This document shows positions 21,217 through 31,802 of a stretch of DNA of 64,000 bases, piece after piece (the stretch's first letter is position 1; the number at the start of each line of letters is the position of its first letter). The notes below the pieces were generated by a model that ran no database searches, had not been told where the DNA came from, and saw only the letters and a program-made list of their open reading frames with translations. The position numbers were made by a program, and so were the translations under genes. Source of the stretch: Curvularia sp. ZM96 (Eukaryota > Ascomycota > Dothideomycetes > Pleosporales > Pleosporaceae); contig JAJGBQ010000001.1 of assembly GCA_022457065.1 (NCBI GenBank), forward strand, positions 5,146,001 through 5,210,000, read 5' to 3'.

Positions 21217-24142
21217 GCTTCATGCGTGTGGTTATGCGTTAGTTTCGATTAGTCACAATGGTCTAGGCACCTGGAAAATACTCTCTTTCAAGATAAACAC
21301 TAGAGTAAACTCAAGGAATGGAGGTCATAAATAAACCTATAAGACCCTTGAGGTCCACCCTAGTAAAGCGTATGACATCGTCGCCTCTGGTAGCTTTCAG
21401 CTCTGATCTCGCCAGCACATGAGCAAAGCAGGGCCCGAACAAATAAAAAAGGATAGTCTAAACCAACTAAGTTGGTCTCTTCTACCATCTGGCGAATATT
21501 TCTCAGATCGCCCGAGATGATTCTTAAACTCAAGAGAGCGCCAATGATGTACTCGTTGTTTTAACTCATTTATGGCTACGAAGCATCAGGCACACAAGCA
21601 ATTAACTCTCCCACCGTAATACCACAATTATGCATGCCCAATTTTACCATTTCACTCGTTGAGACTTCAATTGTAGTCCGTTTAGACAGTTCTCTAAGAC
21701 ACTCTTATGCACGTGCTGTTAGCAATCACCGTACCCTTGCAAAACATGACAAACAGGTCAAGGGGATTGACGTAACGATTGGGTCATTGTTGATGGTGCA
21801 TTTAAGTCAGAACGCGTAGAGCTGAATTCATTCTTATTTTCCCTATTGCACGTGGGAAAAAAAGGGGGACAAAGAAGATGTGGTGATCCATCATCTACAA
21901 TAACACTGGCTACAGCTTCTCGGCAGTCCTCAAGCCGCACCAGCTGCAAACTCAGGTTGGACATTTCCTCAGAGAAATTGACCAAGCATGCTGCAGTTTT
22001 AGTGTGCGGTTGCACCTATGGCGCCGTTGATTTGTTACTGAACGCTTATGTTCCCGTCGAGATGTGACCTGTTTTTTGTACACTAATCATCTGACAGATG
22101 CGAGAAGTGGTACATATAAGAATCAGAGCATGATGACTGTTGTAAGCAGTAACCAAAGCTAAGTCGTAAGTCATCATAATAGTAAACACCGTGATGGGGA
22201 CTATATGGCTGGTAAGAATTCAAGCAAAATGAACACGATTGTCTGAAATACCTAGTATTCCCCTCTTATAAAGAAGATCCAGACTCAAACTAAACGCATT
22301 GGGTATTAATGGTATTGCGTCGTTCAATCCATTCAAGCCATGTTTCGCATCATGCTGATAGTATGTCAGAGTCTTCCGTTCAGCCGAGCTAATCATAACG
22401 TCAAAGCTACGCCTCTACATCAAGTAGTGTACAGTTTGAAAACCGATGACATTAGCTAGAATCGAGACTAGGGATGCCTCGGAGCCGCTAAACTGGAGCC
22501 AAGAAGAACCTATGAATATAGCTCTAGTGGGGTCGAGGCTGCGTTCAACGTGACGTGATATCTATTTTCACTACTTACGAAGTAATCTCGCGTTGGAATT
22601 TCTCGTGCTAAAGAAGTCTTTGCTCAACTATGCTTCCCACAGAGACCTTAAACGCTCTTTCTATGGCTAAAACTGAAGTTGTACTAGAGTCCTACATACA
22701 CAAGAAGAGCCGCTGAAGCTCCTTATCCTATAGCTTAAATATGCATGGCTAGGCTGCCAGACTCGTGCATTCGCGATACAGTCTAGTTCTGTGAGACTGT
22801 CCTCAAGACCTGATCAGAAAGACTGGAAAAGATTTTTCTTAACCAAGCAATCCATCGCATCTCAGCCCCCTATTATACCCACGCGTAGCTCTATATTAAA
22901 ACACTTCCTTCCACCGCCATCTCGGTCAGTGGACATAACATAACCATCTTCACAGCATTGACTCCAAGTCAACATCGTACGGTACCACCAACAAAACGAA
23001 AATTCCACTTCACTGCCCCAAAACACCCTCTACACCCCTTCCTGTCGTGCCGATCTTCAGTGCTATTCCCAGTCCCGGTCTACATACTACCTCGACCAAC
23101 CTAGATTTTAGCATCTAAATACCCAAACAGCCTCGGCAAGCGCCACCCCTGATACAATATGCACTCTCCACTCAACTTTCTTCCGTATAAGATGATACCA
23201 CGCTCATTTAGTGACAGTCTTCCAATTCTTTGATCTCCTAACTGGAGTGATATGAAAAAAAAAATGACTTACTTAATGAATACCGTGGTTCATCGTAGCG
23301 TACGTCTGGTTGCTGTAACAGCACTCTCGCTACAAGAATGCTGCATCCTCTCTGCTTTCCTAATATCTTCGATGTCTACGGCTGCTCTTATAAGGGGGAG
23401 CTAATTAACAGGCCCTTTTCACTTATCCTTCTCAGACCTTGATTAAGCCAGCAAGACGAGTACAGAAACGATTACATGTTCTGTACTACGTAAAGCTGCA
23501 AAAAAACAAGATCCTCTAAACGCTGCAGCCCCATGGCTGCCATGCTGGCACCATGTTACGTCTAGTCTTTTTTGTTTTTATGTTTTCGAAAACTTAGAAG
23601 CCAGAGAAAGAGAAATTGTAAAGGATAATCTGATATGTAGTAGTAATCATGTCCACACACTTTGGTAACGATATTGTAAGTGACGACCGAATCTGTGCAT
23701 TCTACAGGTCATGAGCACACTACACCTCTCTCTCGAGATTTGGGGGTGAGATGATACGTCAGTTCTTGATTCAAGTACCAGCGTAAAGCCGTTATTAGAA
23801 TGGGTTTACAAGAATAGGATAGAGTTTGGGCATGTAGGAAAAATAGGTAGAGGAGGTTGGGGTGAGTACAAGGAAAATTGGGTAAGATTTACTGAGTTCT
23901 GGACTGCTGGAATGAATTGATGGAGTTGGTGTGCGTTGATAGGGAAGAGAAGAAAAGCAAAAGTGAACACGAGAGAACTGTGATATCTCTAGTGGTAAGT
24001 TGCAAGTGAAGAAGCAGGATGTAACGATATATACGAAGATTACTTGAACACTACTCAAACGTTTGAAAAAGAACTCGTCAAGCATAAAATATATTCTTAC
24101 TTTTATAGCGTGGAGAAAGACTCTCTACAATTGTCGAATATG
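21217..24142. other. A+T-richer gene-poor block
   Basis: Nearly 3 kb without a frame longer than about 100 codons and visibly richer in A+T than neighbouring genes, with several poly-A or poly-T runs (for example near 23250 and 23500). No terminal repeats or transposase motifs were recognised. It may be an old degraded repeat or just intergenic DNA downstream of HMG-CoA lyase. Confidence 0.4.
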
Positions 24143-25354
24143 CTACGCTGCTTGTAGCTTAGATAACGTCGCCTTGCCAGCTCTGCTCTCATTCGGCCTC
24201 CCCAACTGCTCCGAAATCCACTGACCCACTTCCGCCAGTTTCTCAATATCTACACCAGTATTTGCTCCCAGGCTATGGAAGCAGTGAACCAGGTCCTCGG
24301 TAGCTACATTTCCAGTTGCACCGGGGCTGTACGGACAACCTCCAAGGCCACCTACTGCCGCATCAAACGTGCGAATTCCATGCTCGAGAGCGACCACTGA
24401 GTTGACTAGCGCTTGACCGTACGTGTCGTGGAAGTGAAGTGCGAGATCGTTCTTGTCAACACCAGCAGCATGCAAGGTCTTCAGAAGTTCCTTTGTCTTG
24501 GGTGCAGTGCCCATACCCGTAGTGTCCCCAACCGAAATCTCATCAGCACCCATCTCCAGTAGACTCACAGCCAACTCCGCCACTTTGTGAGGGTCGACAT
24601 TCGGACCTTCGTACGGGCAACCGAGCGCAACCGAGATGTATGCGCGCACATTGAGATTCATTTCCTTTGCCTTGGTCATGATTGGCTCAAAACGCTTGAG
24701 CGATTCCGCTATTGAACAGTTTGTGTTCTTTTGGGAAAAGGACTCGGTCGCTGCCGTGAATATCGAGACCTCATGTATAGGCGATGATGCTTCGGCACCG
24801 GAGGAGGCGGATGGCATGGCATTGGGGTCGTTCGAGGAAGTGTTCAGCGCCGGTCCATTATCGGTTCCCGGAGAAGGCGGCGGTGTTGGGTATGCATCTT
24901 GACCGGGCTGGGACTTGGATTGCCATGTGGACAAGAAGTTGTCGAGTCCTTTGATGTTTGGCAGGAGCCATTGATAGGTGATTGGTCGCAGTGAGGACGG
25001 TGGACGAGAGAGTAAATGCTCGAGTATCTCAGCCGAATTGGCCATCTGGCTTCACGGTTAGCAGAGCTTGCATAGCTTTGAAGACGCTGCTCTCACCTGC
25101 GGAACCCATTTCGGCGCAACAAAGGAACCGGCTTCAATGGTTGTCAATCCTGTCTTTGCCAACCTCTCCACGAGGTCTATCTTTGTCCCCAGCGGCACTG
25201 TCTGCTTTTCATTTTGCAGCCCATCGCGTGGGCCGACTTCTACTATGCGAACGTGGTCGGCGCGGCTAGAGGCGGCTGAAGCAAATGTCCGTCGAGGACA
25301 CGGATGACGCGCAGCAAGACGCGCAGAGCGAAGGCAGAGAAACTTGGAGGACAT
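24143..25354 (-). CDS. HMGCL: 3-hydroxy-3-methylglutaryl-CoA lyase
   Basis: Cleaves HMG-CoA to acetyl-CoA and acetoacetate, the last step of leucine breakdown in mitochondria. Two exons, 25354-25097 and 25045-24143, give 386 aa. The N-terminal 30 residues (SSKFLCLRSARLAARHPCPR) look like a mitochondrial presequence. The family motif VGPRDGLQNE follows. Metal-binding histidines are in ALHFHDTYG (about residues 290 and 292). The catalytic Cys, about residue 323, is in GGLGGCPYSPGATGN. There is a Pro/Ser/Asn-rich insertion of roughly 50 residues (about 126-176) between the early barrel strand and HEVSIFTAATESFSQKN, which compact bacterial and animal enzymes lack. No peroxisomal C-terminal tripeptide is present. 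Confidence 0.95.
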
Positions 25355-27783
25355 TGCAATGACGGGGGGTGTACGGTACTTGGGTCGGATCAGACGAAAG
25401 AATACACAATGACGTGCATAGCTGTTAGACTGTTTGTGGGGTTGACGTTTGCGGGGATCTTTCATCGAGCGAGGTGGAGGCGAGCTTGCGCATGGACCAC
25501 TTCTCGCACCCATGCTGGCTTGGAGCTCCCGGCTGGAGAATTCGCACATGGCTACCATGGCAGAGCGTCTGCAAAGACCACAACCTCGCGGCGTATGCAA
25601 TGCATCCTGGAATGCCGCTGTCAACCCCCTCTTGTTATGCAGCTTGGCAGGTGAACGGACTCGTATGGATATGTCGGACTACGTCTACGATTACGCATAC
25701 TTGTATTATCGATTTTACAACCAACTACGCTCAACAGAAAATGCGTAGTATTGATTAACAGTCTGTTGTCTATTCAGCCCCCAATCTTGCTCTTGTTCAA
25801 GTGCATTGTTGAGACGCAGGAATCCCCTATAAAGGAATCGCCCGCGGAGCAAAGTGACCATCTTGCCCTTAAATAAAGCCGAATGTTTGTAAGACTCATC
25901 TTGTCAAACAATCTCCACCGCCTGCTGCTGCTCAGAATCCATAGTCGATGGCGACATCGTAGTGTCCACAAAACTCCGTAGCATTAACGCTTTGAAGTTG
26001 AAATTACCTGTGCATAACATGCAGGACTAAGGCCTTTTGAGCTAGTCAGCCGAAAGTTTGTGCAGCGCCGTCAGCCGTGTCCAATAGCTCTTTCACGTGC
26101 TATAAGCACCCATCTAGCAGATCTTCAAGGCACCGTCAGACCCTGGCTAACAATACAAACGGCCCTTGTTTTAGTAACGTCGGTTAGAGAAAAGCATCAC
26201 ATGTGCGCGTGCTCAGCAGCCGAATGTATTCAGCCTTGAGGGGAAGAGCATTGACGCTAGGGAGCCCTTGACCCAGTTGTAGTGGGTCCCATCGACGGTG
26301 CTGTCCGCTAGCGCAGGGTGGACGTGGACGAAGGAAACAGGGCGCTCCTCGGAGGACTGGATTCTTTTCTGTAGCCGCCGGTTGTTCAAGATCCTGCGCT
26401 TAGCTACAAACCAAGGCAGTTCCCACCAGAGAGGACCATTTGTGGTGATGACAATGATGATCCTCATCATTACCACAGCACGGAAACATGACTCGATACA
26501 GTGTACCTCGGTCGCGGTGTGGCTATTTGAAGGGTCTGTTGTCGGACCGGGCCTGGTGGAAACCTGGCTCCGAGAAGCGATGTCTGGAGATTGTGGATGG
26601 CGCCGGGAGAATTGTTTCGGCGGAGATTAGGAGTGTAAATAGCAGTTGTAGACCGCTCGCTTGGAGCCAGGTCGCACGCTGTGTCAAAATTCGTCTAGTC
26701 GCAGGCTGCGGACACACTCCGACCCCCAAGCATGTTAGGTTTCAGAGTGTTAGTTTGGAAGCGGCGACGGTAGCATAGCAACCATAACCTGAGGACGGGA
26801 AGGTACCAGGCCGCGATTCTCCTGTTAGTGTCTTCAGGGTCTCACAAGTGCCGGCGGGATGTCGTCCGGCTTGTGAGATGGCCAGCGTAGTTGGTGTTCA
26901 GTAGCATACTGGCCATGGCCTGGAATGCATAGGCCCACTGCCAGCGGCGAGAAAAGGCGGCCTGGAAGGAGTGCAGTGAGCGGGTGCCAGACGGGCAAGG
27001 CGTAGTGGGCAACGGCGCACTGTCTGCTGTCTCTCGTATCCCCCCATATTCTACCCCGCGCAGGCGCATTGACGAGGGACATTTGCTTTCCCCAGGTACA
27101 GGCAGACGACGGACTAGCGAGGGCTGGTCTTGGAGAGTAGGCTGGCCTAACAGGACGACAGCCGCCAGCTGACGGGAGTTTGGAGTTGCTTGTTACCTGA
27201 GACAAATCGTTGAGTGGTGGAGCGTAGGCAGCGTACCAAAGCAGCGCATGTCGCCGATGCAAGTGTAGCTTGGCGCTCACGTGCCCGCTCTAGTTGCTGG
27301 CCTGTAGCCTCTAGCCTGGCCCCGGCCGTGGTAATCGGTCAGGACGCAGTTCGCTGACGCTGCACACGGGGTTGACAACTGCCCACGCGCCCGCGCCGGC
27401 TGCCAGCAGCATCCACATGGACTACTCGACTCGATTCGACTCGACTTGACGCGGCTCGACGCTTGTTCGCAGCGCAGACCCGGCTGCCGCCTCAGCACTG
27501 CCGCCACGACCATTGGGCCCGGAGTCGAGCCTGGTTGCGCACTGAACCGTTCGCGAAGAGCCTCACGCAGCGCCGGCAGAGGTTCCTACGTATGTACAGC
27601 ATCGAAGGCTGTGGCCGTGGGGGTGCCAGGGCAGATGCCGATGGTCATATCGCCCTCTCATCAGGCCCGCATGGCTGTTATCACGGCGGTCCCACAAGAA
27701 CGGTTTGTGCCAAGCCGCCCTGCACGACCGGCAACCGACAGACAGGCAAGCAGGCAGACTGGCAGCCAGCTACTACTAGACAA

Positions 27784-27827
27784 GCACACAGACACACAGA
27801 CACACACTCGCACACACACACACACAA
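27784..27827. repeat. CA-type dinucleotide microsatellite
   Basis: An interrupted CACACA/GACACA tract of about 44 bp. It is simple sequence, probably length-variable, in the long upstream region of the Zn2Cys6 gene. Confidence 0.85.
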
Positions 27828-28227
27828 GGACCGCCAGCTGTGGTGGCCATCGCCCGGGTTTCCAATGACGCCCCCTGGCCATTTCGTGCAGCGCTGCATC
27901 ATGCCATCATCCACACGAGCGTGCGCCGTGGTCCTCGATGTCATCGCAATATCCGCGCCCGCCGTTTGCACTTCTCGCCTTGTGCCGTCGCGTGCATCAC
28001 GGCTCAAATTGCATCACCCTCGCGGCAGATCAGAGCTTGCTGCTGCTGCGGTGCATCTCTGTACATACATATGCACCTCTCAGGCAGGACAGCTGCGCCA
28101 TGGGCCTTTGCGGGGACCCCCTCGTCAAGGGGAGCCCAGGTAGCCTGGCAAGGCCGTTGCGTCGACAGGCGCACTCACGCTCGCACCCTTACGTACTCGT
28201 TCACGCCCTGGCTTGGCACAAGGCTGG

Positions 28228-28262
28228 CGTCGACGTCGACGTCGACGGCGACGGCGGCGGCG
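28228..28262. repeat. GTCGAC/GGCGAC short tandem tract
   Basis: A run of GTCGAC units passes into GGCGAC/GGC units. The self-complementary hexamer repeated in tandem could fold on itself. No function is assigned. Confidence 0.7.
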
Positions 28263-29156
28263 CCTGGCTTCGATGCTTCTTCGTCTCGGTCGGCTCCGTG
28301 ATGCCGCCTGTGTGCCGTCATTCGCCCGGAACGCTTCCCTGCCTCTGCAAGTGCTGGACCTGACGCTATCAGCAGCGCGCGCGCTGGCGGTGCAGCTCCC
28401 AGCGCCCAACCAACGCCCATTGAACGCCTTTCCCTCCCCCCGGCCGCCCGTGACGCCCTCTAAGTGGCTGGTCTACGTTAGCTGCTCCGACCTTAGCGGC
28501 CGGTAGCAGATCGGGGTGCGCTGGCCCTCCCATTGGTGGACCTTCCGTGGCGTCCAGCCCTCTCCGTCGTGCAGCAGGCCACTGTCGCCATACTCCGTTC
28601 AAGCTTCTTGCCGGGGTGCCACCATTTTTCCACGATGTAACCCGACCTGGCTGTCGCCCGACCCTGCAATTCGCCCTCCCGGTGTGGGGTGCTGGTAGGG
28701 GTTGCCACTGCCAAAGCCTTGCCCGCTGCCAGAACATGCGGGCGCCAGGCCTGCTCCCTGCAGGCCACATCCTTCATGCACATCCTCTCAAGATGACCAC
28801 CTCTTGTCTTAATATCCCTAGCCTATTCTATGCCGCGGCATTTTGCATCCTTCTTCCCTTGGCATGCGAAGTTGCCCTTGTCCGCTAGGGCCTTGACCTT
28901 ATCAGACGGGGACCAAGCTTCCTTTACCCAGGCCTAGTCGAGGCCAAAATAATACTTACCCACCGTGACGCGCTTCTTCTATGCTCCATTGAGCATTGTC
29001 GCCTCCCCTCACTGTCTTGTCTATTCTGTTTCCACACATACCTTACTATACACGCTCCACATCCTGCAGATGCAACATAGCAGTGTACCGCAATAACCAA
29101 CACTCTACCTCTTTCAATCTCGTCCTCCCTTTCTCTCTCTCTTTCTCTCGTCCATC

Positions 29157-31802
29157 ATGGCCGTCTCTCCCACCACTACCATCACCCAACCCGTCGAGGC
29201 AGACAAAGCCCAAGGCACATCTACTACCACGACCAACACCACCGCCGCTGCCACAGTCAACAACAACAACACCACCTCTGCCACTGCTGCCCCAAGGAAA
29301 CGAAGAAGAAGAGCACCCGCTACTGGTGCCACCGAGGACTGCTTTTCGTGCAAGAAGCGTCAAGTTAAATGTGACCGACGCCGTCCTTACTGCGGCCAGT
29401 GTGTCGAGATTGGCAAAGAATGCTCTGGCTACCGCACTACTCTGACCTGGGGTGTGGGTGTGGCCAGCCGTGGAAAGCTTCGAGGCATGTCTTTGCCTGT
29501 TGCCAAATCCCCTCCCACCACCACCACCACCACAACCACACAGGAACCAAAGACACAACGGATGAACTCTATTGCTTCAACTAGCACCTCCTCCGTCTCC
29601 AGCTCCCACCAAGACCAACATCCTTTCAGCCACCGAGCCAGCATCGACTTTGGCGCTCACTCTCCAAGGAGTCCTACCAGTCCCGTTTACTCGACGCATC
29701 AGGAATACCAGTACTTCAGCCCTACTAGCCCAATACCCATACCCAGCCCCTCGACTCCCATGGGTTTCCCCATGCAGCAACGTAGGGATCAGTTTGAGTT
29801 CTTGCACCCACAGGCTTCCAAGTTCAGGCATCACCAACCCCACCGAGGTCCTCTCCAAAGGTTACAAACCACACTCCATGTACCCTTTGAAGACAACGGC
29901 ATGTCGGCTTCATCTGCATCTCTGGGCACCTACAGCGACAGCGACTTCCCCTCACCAAGCGAGTTCCCAAACACACCCGTGGATGAGTATCCATTCGCAG
30001 ACTCCTCGATGCCGCGGTACCCGTCATACGACCACGCACCCATGGGCTCCTTGGACAGCTACTTCCTCAACGAAGCTCCTCGCTCCTTGCCCATGGGCGA
30101 TGACATGAGTTCGAGCGTGAGCTCGGACCAAAGTCTACACGACTATCCTGAAGTCAGCACCGCCCCACAAAGTATGGGCCCCATCGTCTTTCAAGATGTT
30201 TTTACAGAGGGAGAGATGAGCTCGAATTTCAATGGATTCCAGCCCGGCTTTTCCTTTCTCCCGTCGGAGGGTATGTCTTCCTATGGCTCTGGCCCCCTGT
30301 CTCAAGACGTACTGTCGCTCACCACTTCTATTCCTCAGAGTCTTACCATCGCTTCGCCTCTTTCCCCGCGGATGCTATTCCTCCTGGACTACTACGACAG
30401 ATTTATATGCCCGGTGTTGGTGGCTTTTGATAGCCCACAAAACCCTTACCGGATGCACATCATACACTTGGCCATGCGGAACGAGGAGCTGCAGAACGCC
30501 ATCGGCGCCTTGGCTACGAATAATATGCGCATGCGCGGAGGTATTGAGGGGCGTCGCCTTAGCGTGCTCCATGACACGCGGCTGATACCGGAGCACGCCT
30601 ACTCACAAATGACGACCAAAGAGTTGCGCGAGATGCACGGCGAAGCCACGGATGAAGAAAAGCACTACAAGGCCAACTCGATTACTCTGCTCAATAAGAA
30701 GCTGGTTGACTACGATGGCTCGCAGGACGACTCTGTACTTGCCACACTTCTTATTCTCTGTCTTTTCCACGTCTGCGACTCTGGCTTCACAAAGTTCAAA
30801 ACGCAGCTCGCCGGCGTGCAGAAACTGCTGAGCTTGCGCGACAGGAGTATTCAGTCTGAGTTTGTTGGGTGGATCGAGACCTTTTTCACTTGGTTCGACG
30901 TCATGACTGCAGCCGTCAACGATCGCGAGATTGAAGTGCGCGGCGACTCGCTGGACATGATGAACTTGAGTGCCAATCTGGGCGCGCTAGAGCACCACTC
31001 TGGCTGCGAGGGACGACTCTTCAAGCTCATTGCACGGCTTGGAAGACTCAACCTGCTTAGCCAAAACCGGCCTGTACGCGACAACGACGACACGCCCACA
31101 TCATCGCCGCGACCTAGGAAAGTCAAAGATTTCTATTCTTTCAGTTTTGATAACATGGATGGCAACGGTTGGGGCACGCCGATCAACGACCAAGTCGATC
31201 CCTTTAGCTCGGCACGCGACGATCCCCGCTCTGCCTTCTGGACAGAGTGGAACGATCTTCGAAGCCGGTTGCAAGAGTGGGAGTTTCCGTCACCTGGTGA
31301 AGTGCATTCGACTTCTTGCGACGCAACATCGTCGATGCTCGTCATGTCTCCCGAGCAAGCGGCGCTTCTTCACATCAGTGAGAGCTTCCGCTATGCAGCA
31401 CTGCTCTACACTGAGCGCCTAGCCCAGCCGACGCTTCCGCCATCATCACTCAACTTTCAGAATCTGGTGGCTCAAGGCCTTTATCACATTTCGCAGATTG
31501 GCATGACAAGTTGCGTCAACAAGTTTCTACTATGGCCACTGTTCATCATTGGTACAGAGTGCGTGGATCCTGAGCACCGTGCGGTTGTGCGACAGCGGTG
31601 TGTCGAGATCCAACGCGAGAGTGGTTTTTTCAACAATCTCAGCGGCCTGGAAGTGCTCGAGCGCGTTTGGCGGGAAGACGACGAATGGTCAGATGGTGAT
31701 GTGCACGTGCCACGACAAAACGGGCCTTTTAGCACAGTGCAGCATCCGTTTCGGTGGAGACGAGCAATGGATCGCGTGGACGGAGAGTATATTGTCATTT
31801 GA
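29157..31802 (+). CDS. Zn(II)2Cys6 transcription factor
   Basis: Intronless 881-aa fungal regulator. The Zn2Cys6 cluster is at Cys62, 65, 72, 79, 82 and 89 (CFSCKKRQVKCDRRRPYC, then GQCVEIGKEC), preceded by a basic patch APRKRRRRAP. A conserved-looking block TTLTWGVGVASRGKLRG follows. Residues about 115-400 are Ser/Pro/Thr-rich and probably disordered or activating. The C-terminal half has the helical fungal-specific factor domain of the Fungal_trans_2 type, starting around LSPRMLFLLDYYDRFICP and including LATLLILCLFHVCDSG. It acts in the nucleus; targets are unknown. A poly-Thr tract encoded by ACC repeats (about 29516-29533) follows the DNA-binding region. It is isolated, with about 3.8 kb upstream and 6.5 kb downstream free of genes, so target genes cannot be guessed from neighbours. 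Confidence 0.93.
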   Translation: MAVSPTTTITQPVEADKAQGTSTTTTNTTAAATVNNNNTTSATAAPRKRRRRAPATGATEDCFSCKKRQVKCDRRRPYCGQCVEIGKECSGYRTTLTWGVGVASRGKLRGMSLPVAKSPPTTTTTTTTQEPKTQRMNSIASTSTSSVSSSHQDQHPFSHRASIDFGAHSPRSPTSPVYSTHQEYQYFSPTSPIPIPSPSTPMGFPMQQRRDQFEFLHPQASKFRHHQPHRGPLQRLQTTLHVPFEDNGMSASSASLGTYSDSDFPSPSEFPNTPVDEYPFADSSMPRYPSYDHAPMGSLDSYFLNEAPRSLPMGDDMSSSVSSDQSLHDYPEVSTAPQSMGPIVFQDVFTEGEMSSNFNGFQPGFSFLPSEGMSSYGSGPLSQDVLSLTTSIPQSLTIASPLSPRMLFLLDYYDRFICPVLVAFDSPQNPYRMHIIHLAMRNEELQNAIGALATNNMRMRGGIEGRRLSVLHDTRLIPEHAYSQMTTKELREMHGEATDEEKHYKANSITLLNKKLVDYDGSQDDSVLATLLILCLFHVCDSGFTKFKTQLAGVQKLLSLRDRSIQSEFVGWIETFFTWFDVMTAAVNDREIEVRGDSLDMMNLSANLGALEHHSGCEGRLFKLIARLGRLNLLSQNRPVRDNDDTPTSSPRPRKVKDFYSFSFDNMDGNGWGTPINDQVDPFSSARDDPRSAFWTEWNDLRSRLQEWEFPSPGEVHSTSCDATSSMLVMSPEQAALLHISESFRYAALLYTERLAQPTLPPSSLNFQNLVAQGLYHISQIGMTSCVNKFLLWPLFIIGTECVDPEHRAVVRQRCVEIQRESGFFNNLSGLEVLERVWREDDEWSDGDVHVPRQNGPFSTVQHPFRWRRAMDRVDGEYIVI

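Larger units (their letters stand above)
25355..29156. other. Long divergent intergenic region upstream of the Zn2Cys6 regulator
   Basis: About 3.8 kb between the divergent starts of HMG-CoA lyase and the Zn2Cys6 factor. The right half (26.8-28.9 kb) is GC-rich with low-complexity DNA and many overlapping spurious frames. A pyrimidine-rich tract (about 29127-29152) lies directly before the regulator ATG, as is common at fungal transcription start regions. No coding gene could be supported. Confidence 0.45.

Noticed and set aside
27463..28143. 226-codon plus-strand frame over the microsatellite
   Set aside because: Its middle translates the CA repeat (HTDTHSHTHTHK), so it is low-complexity noise.
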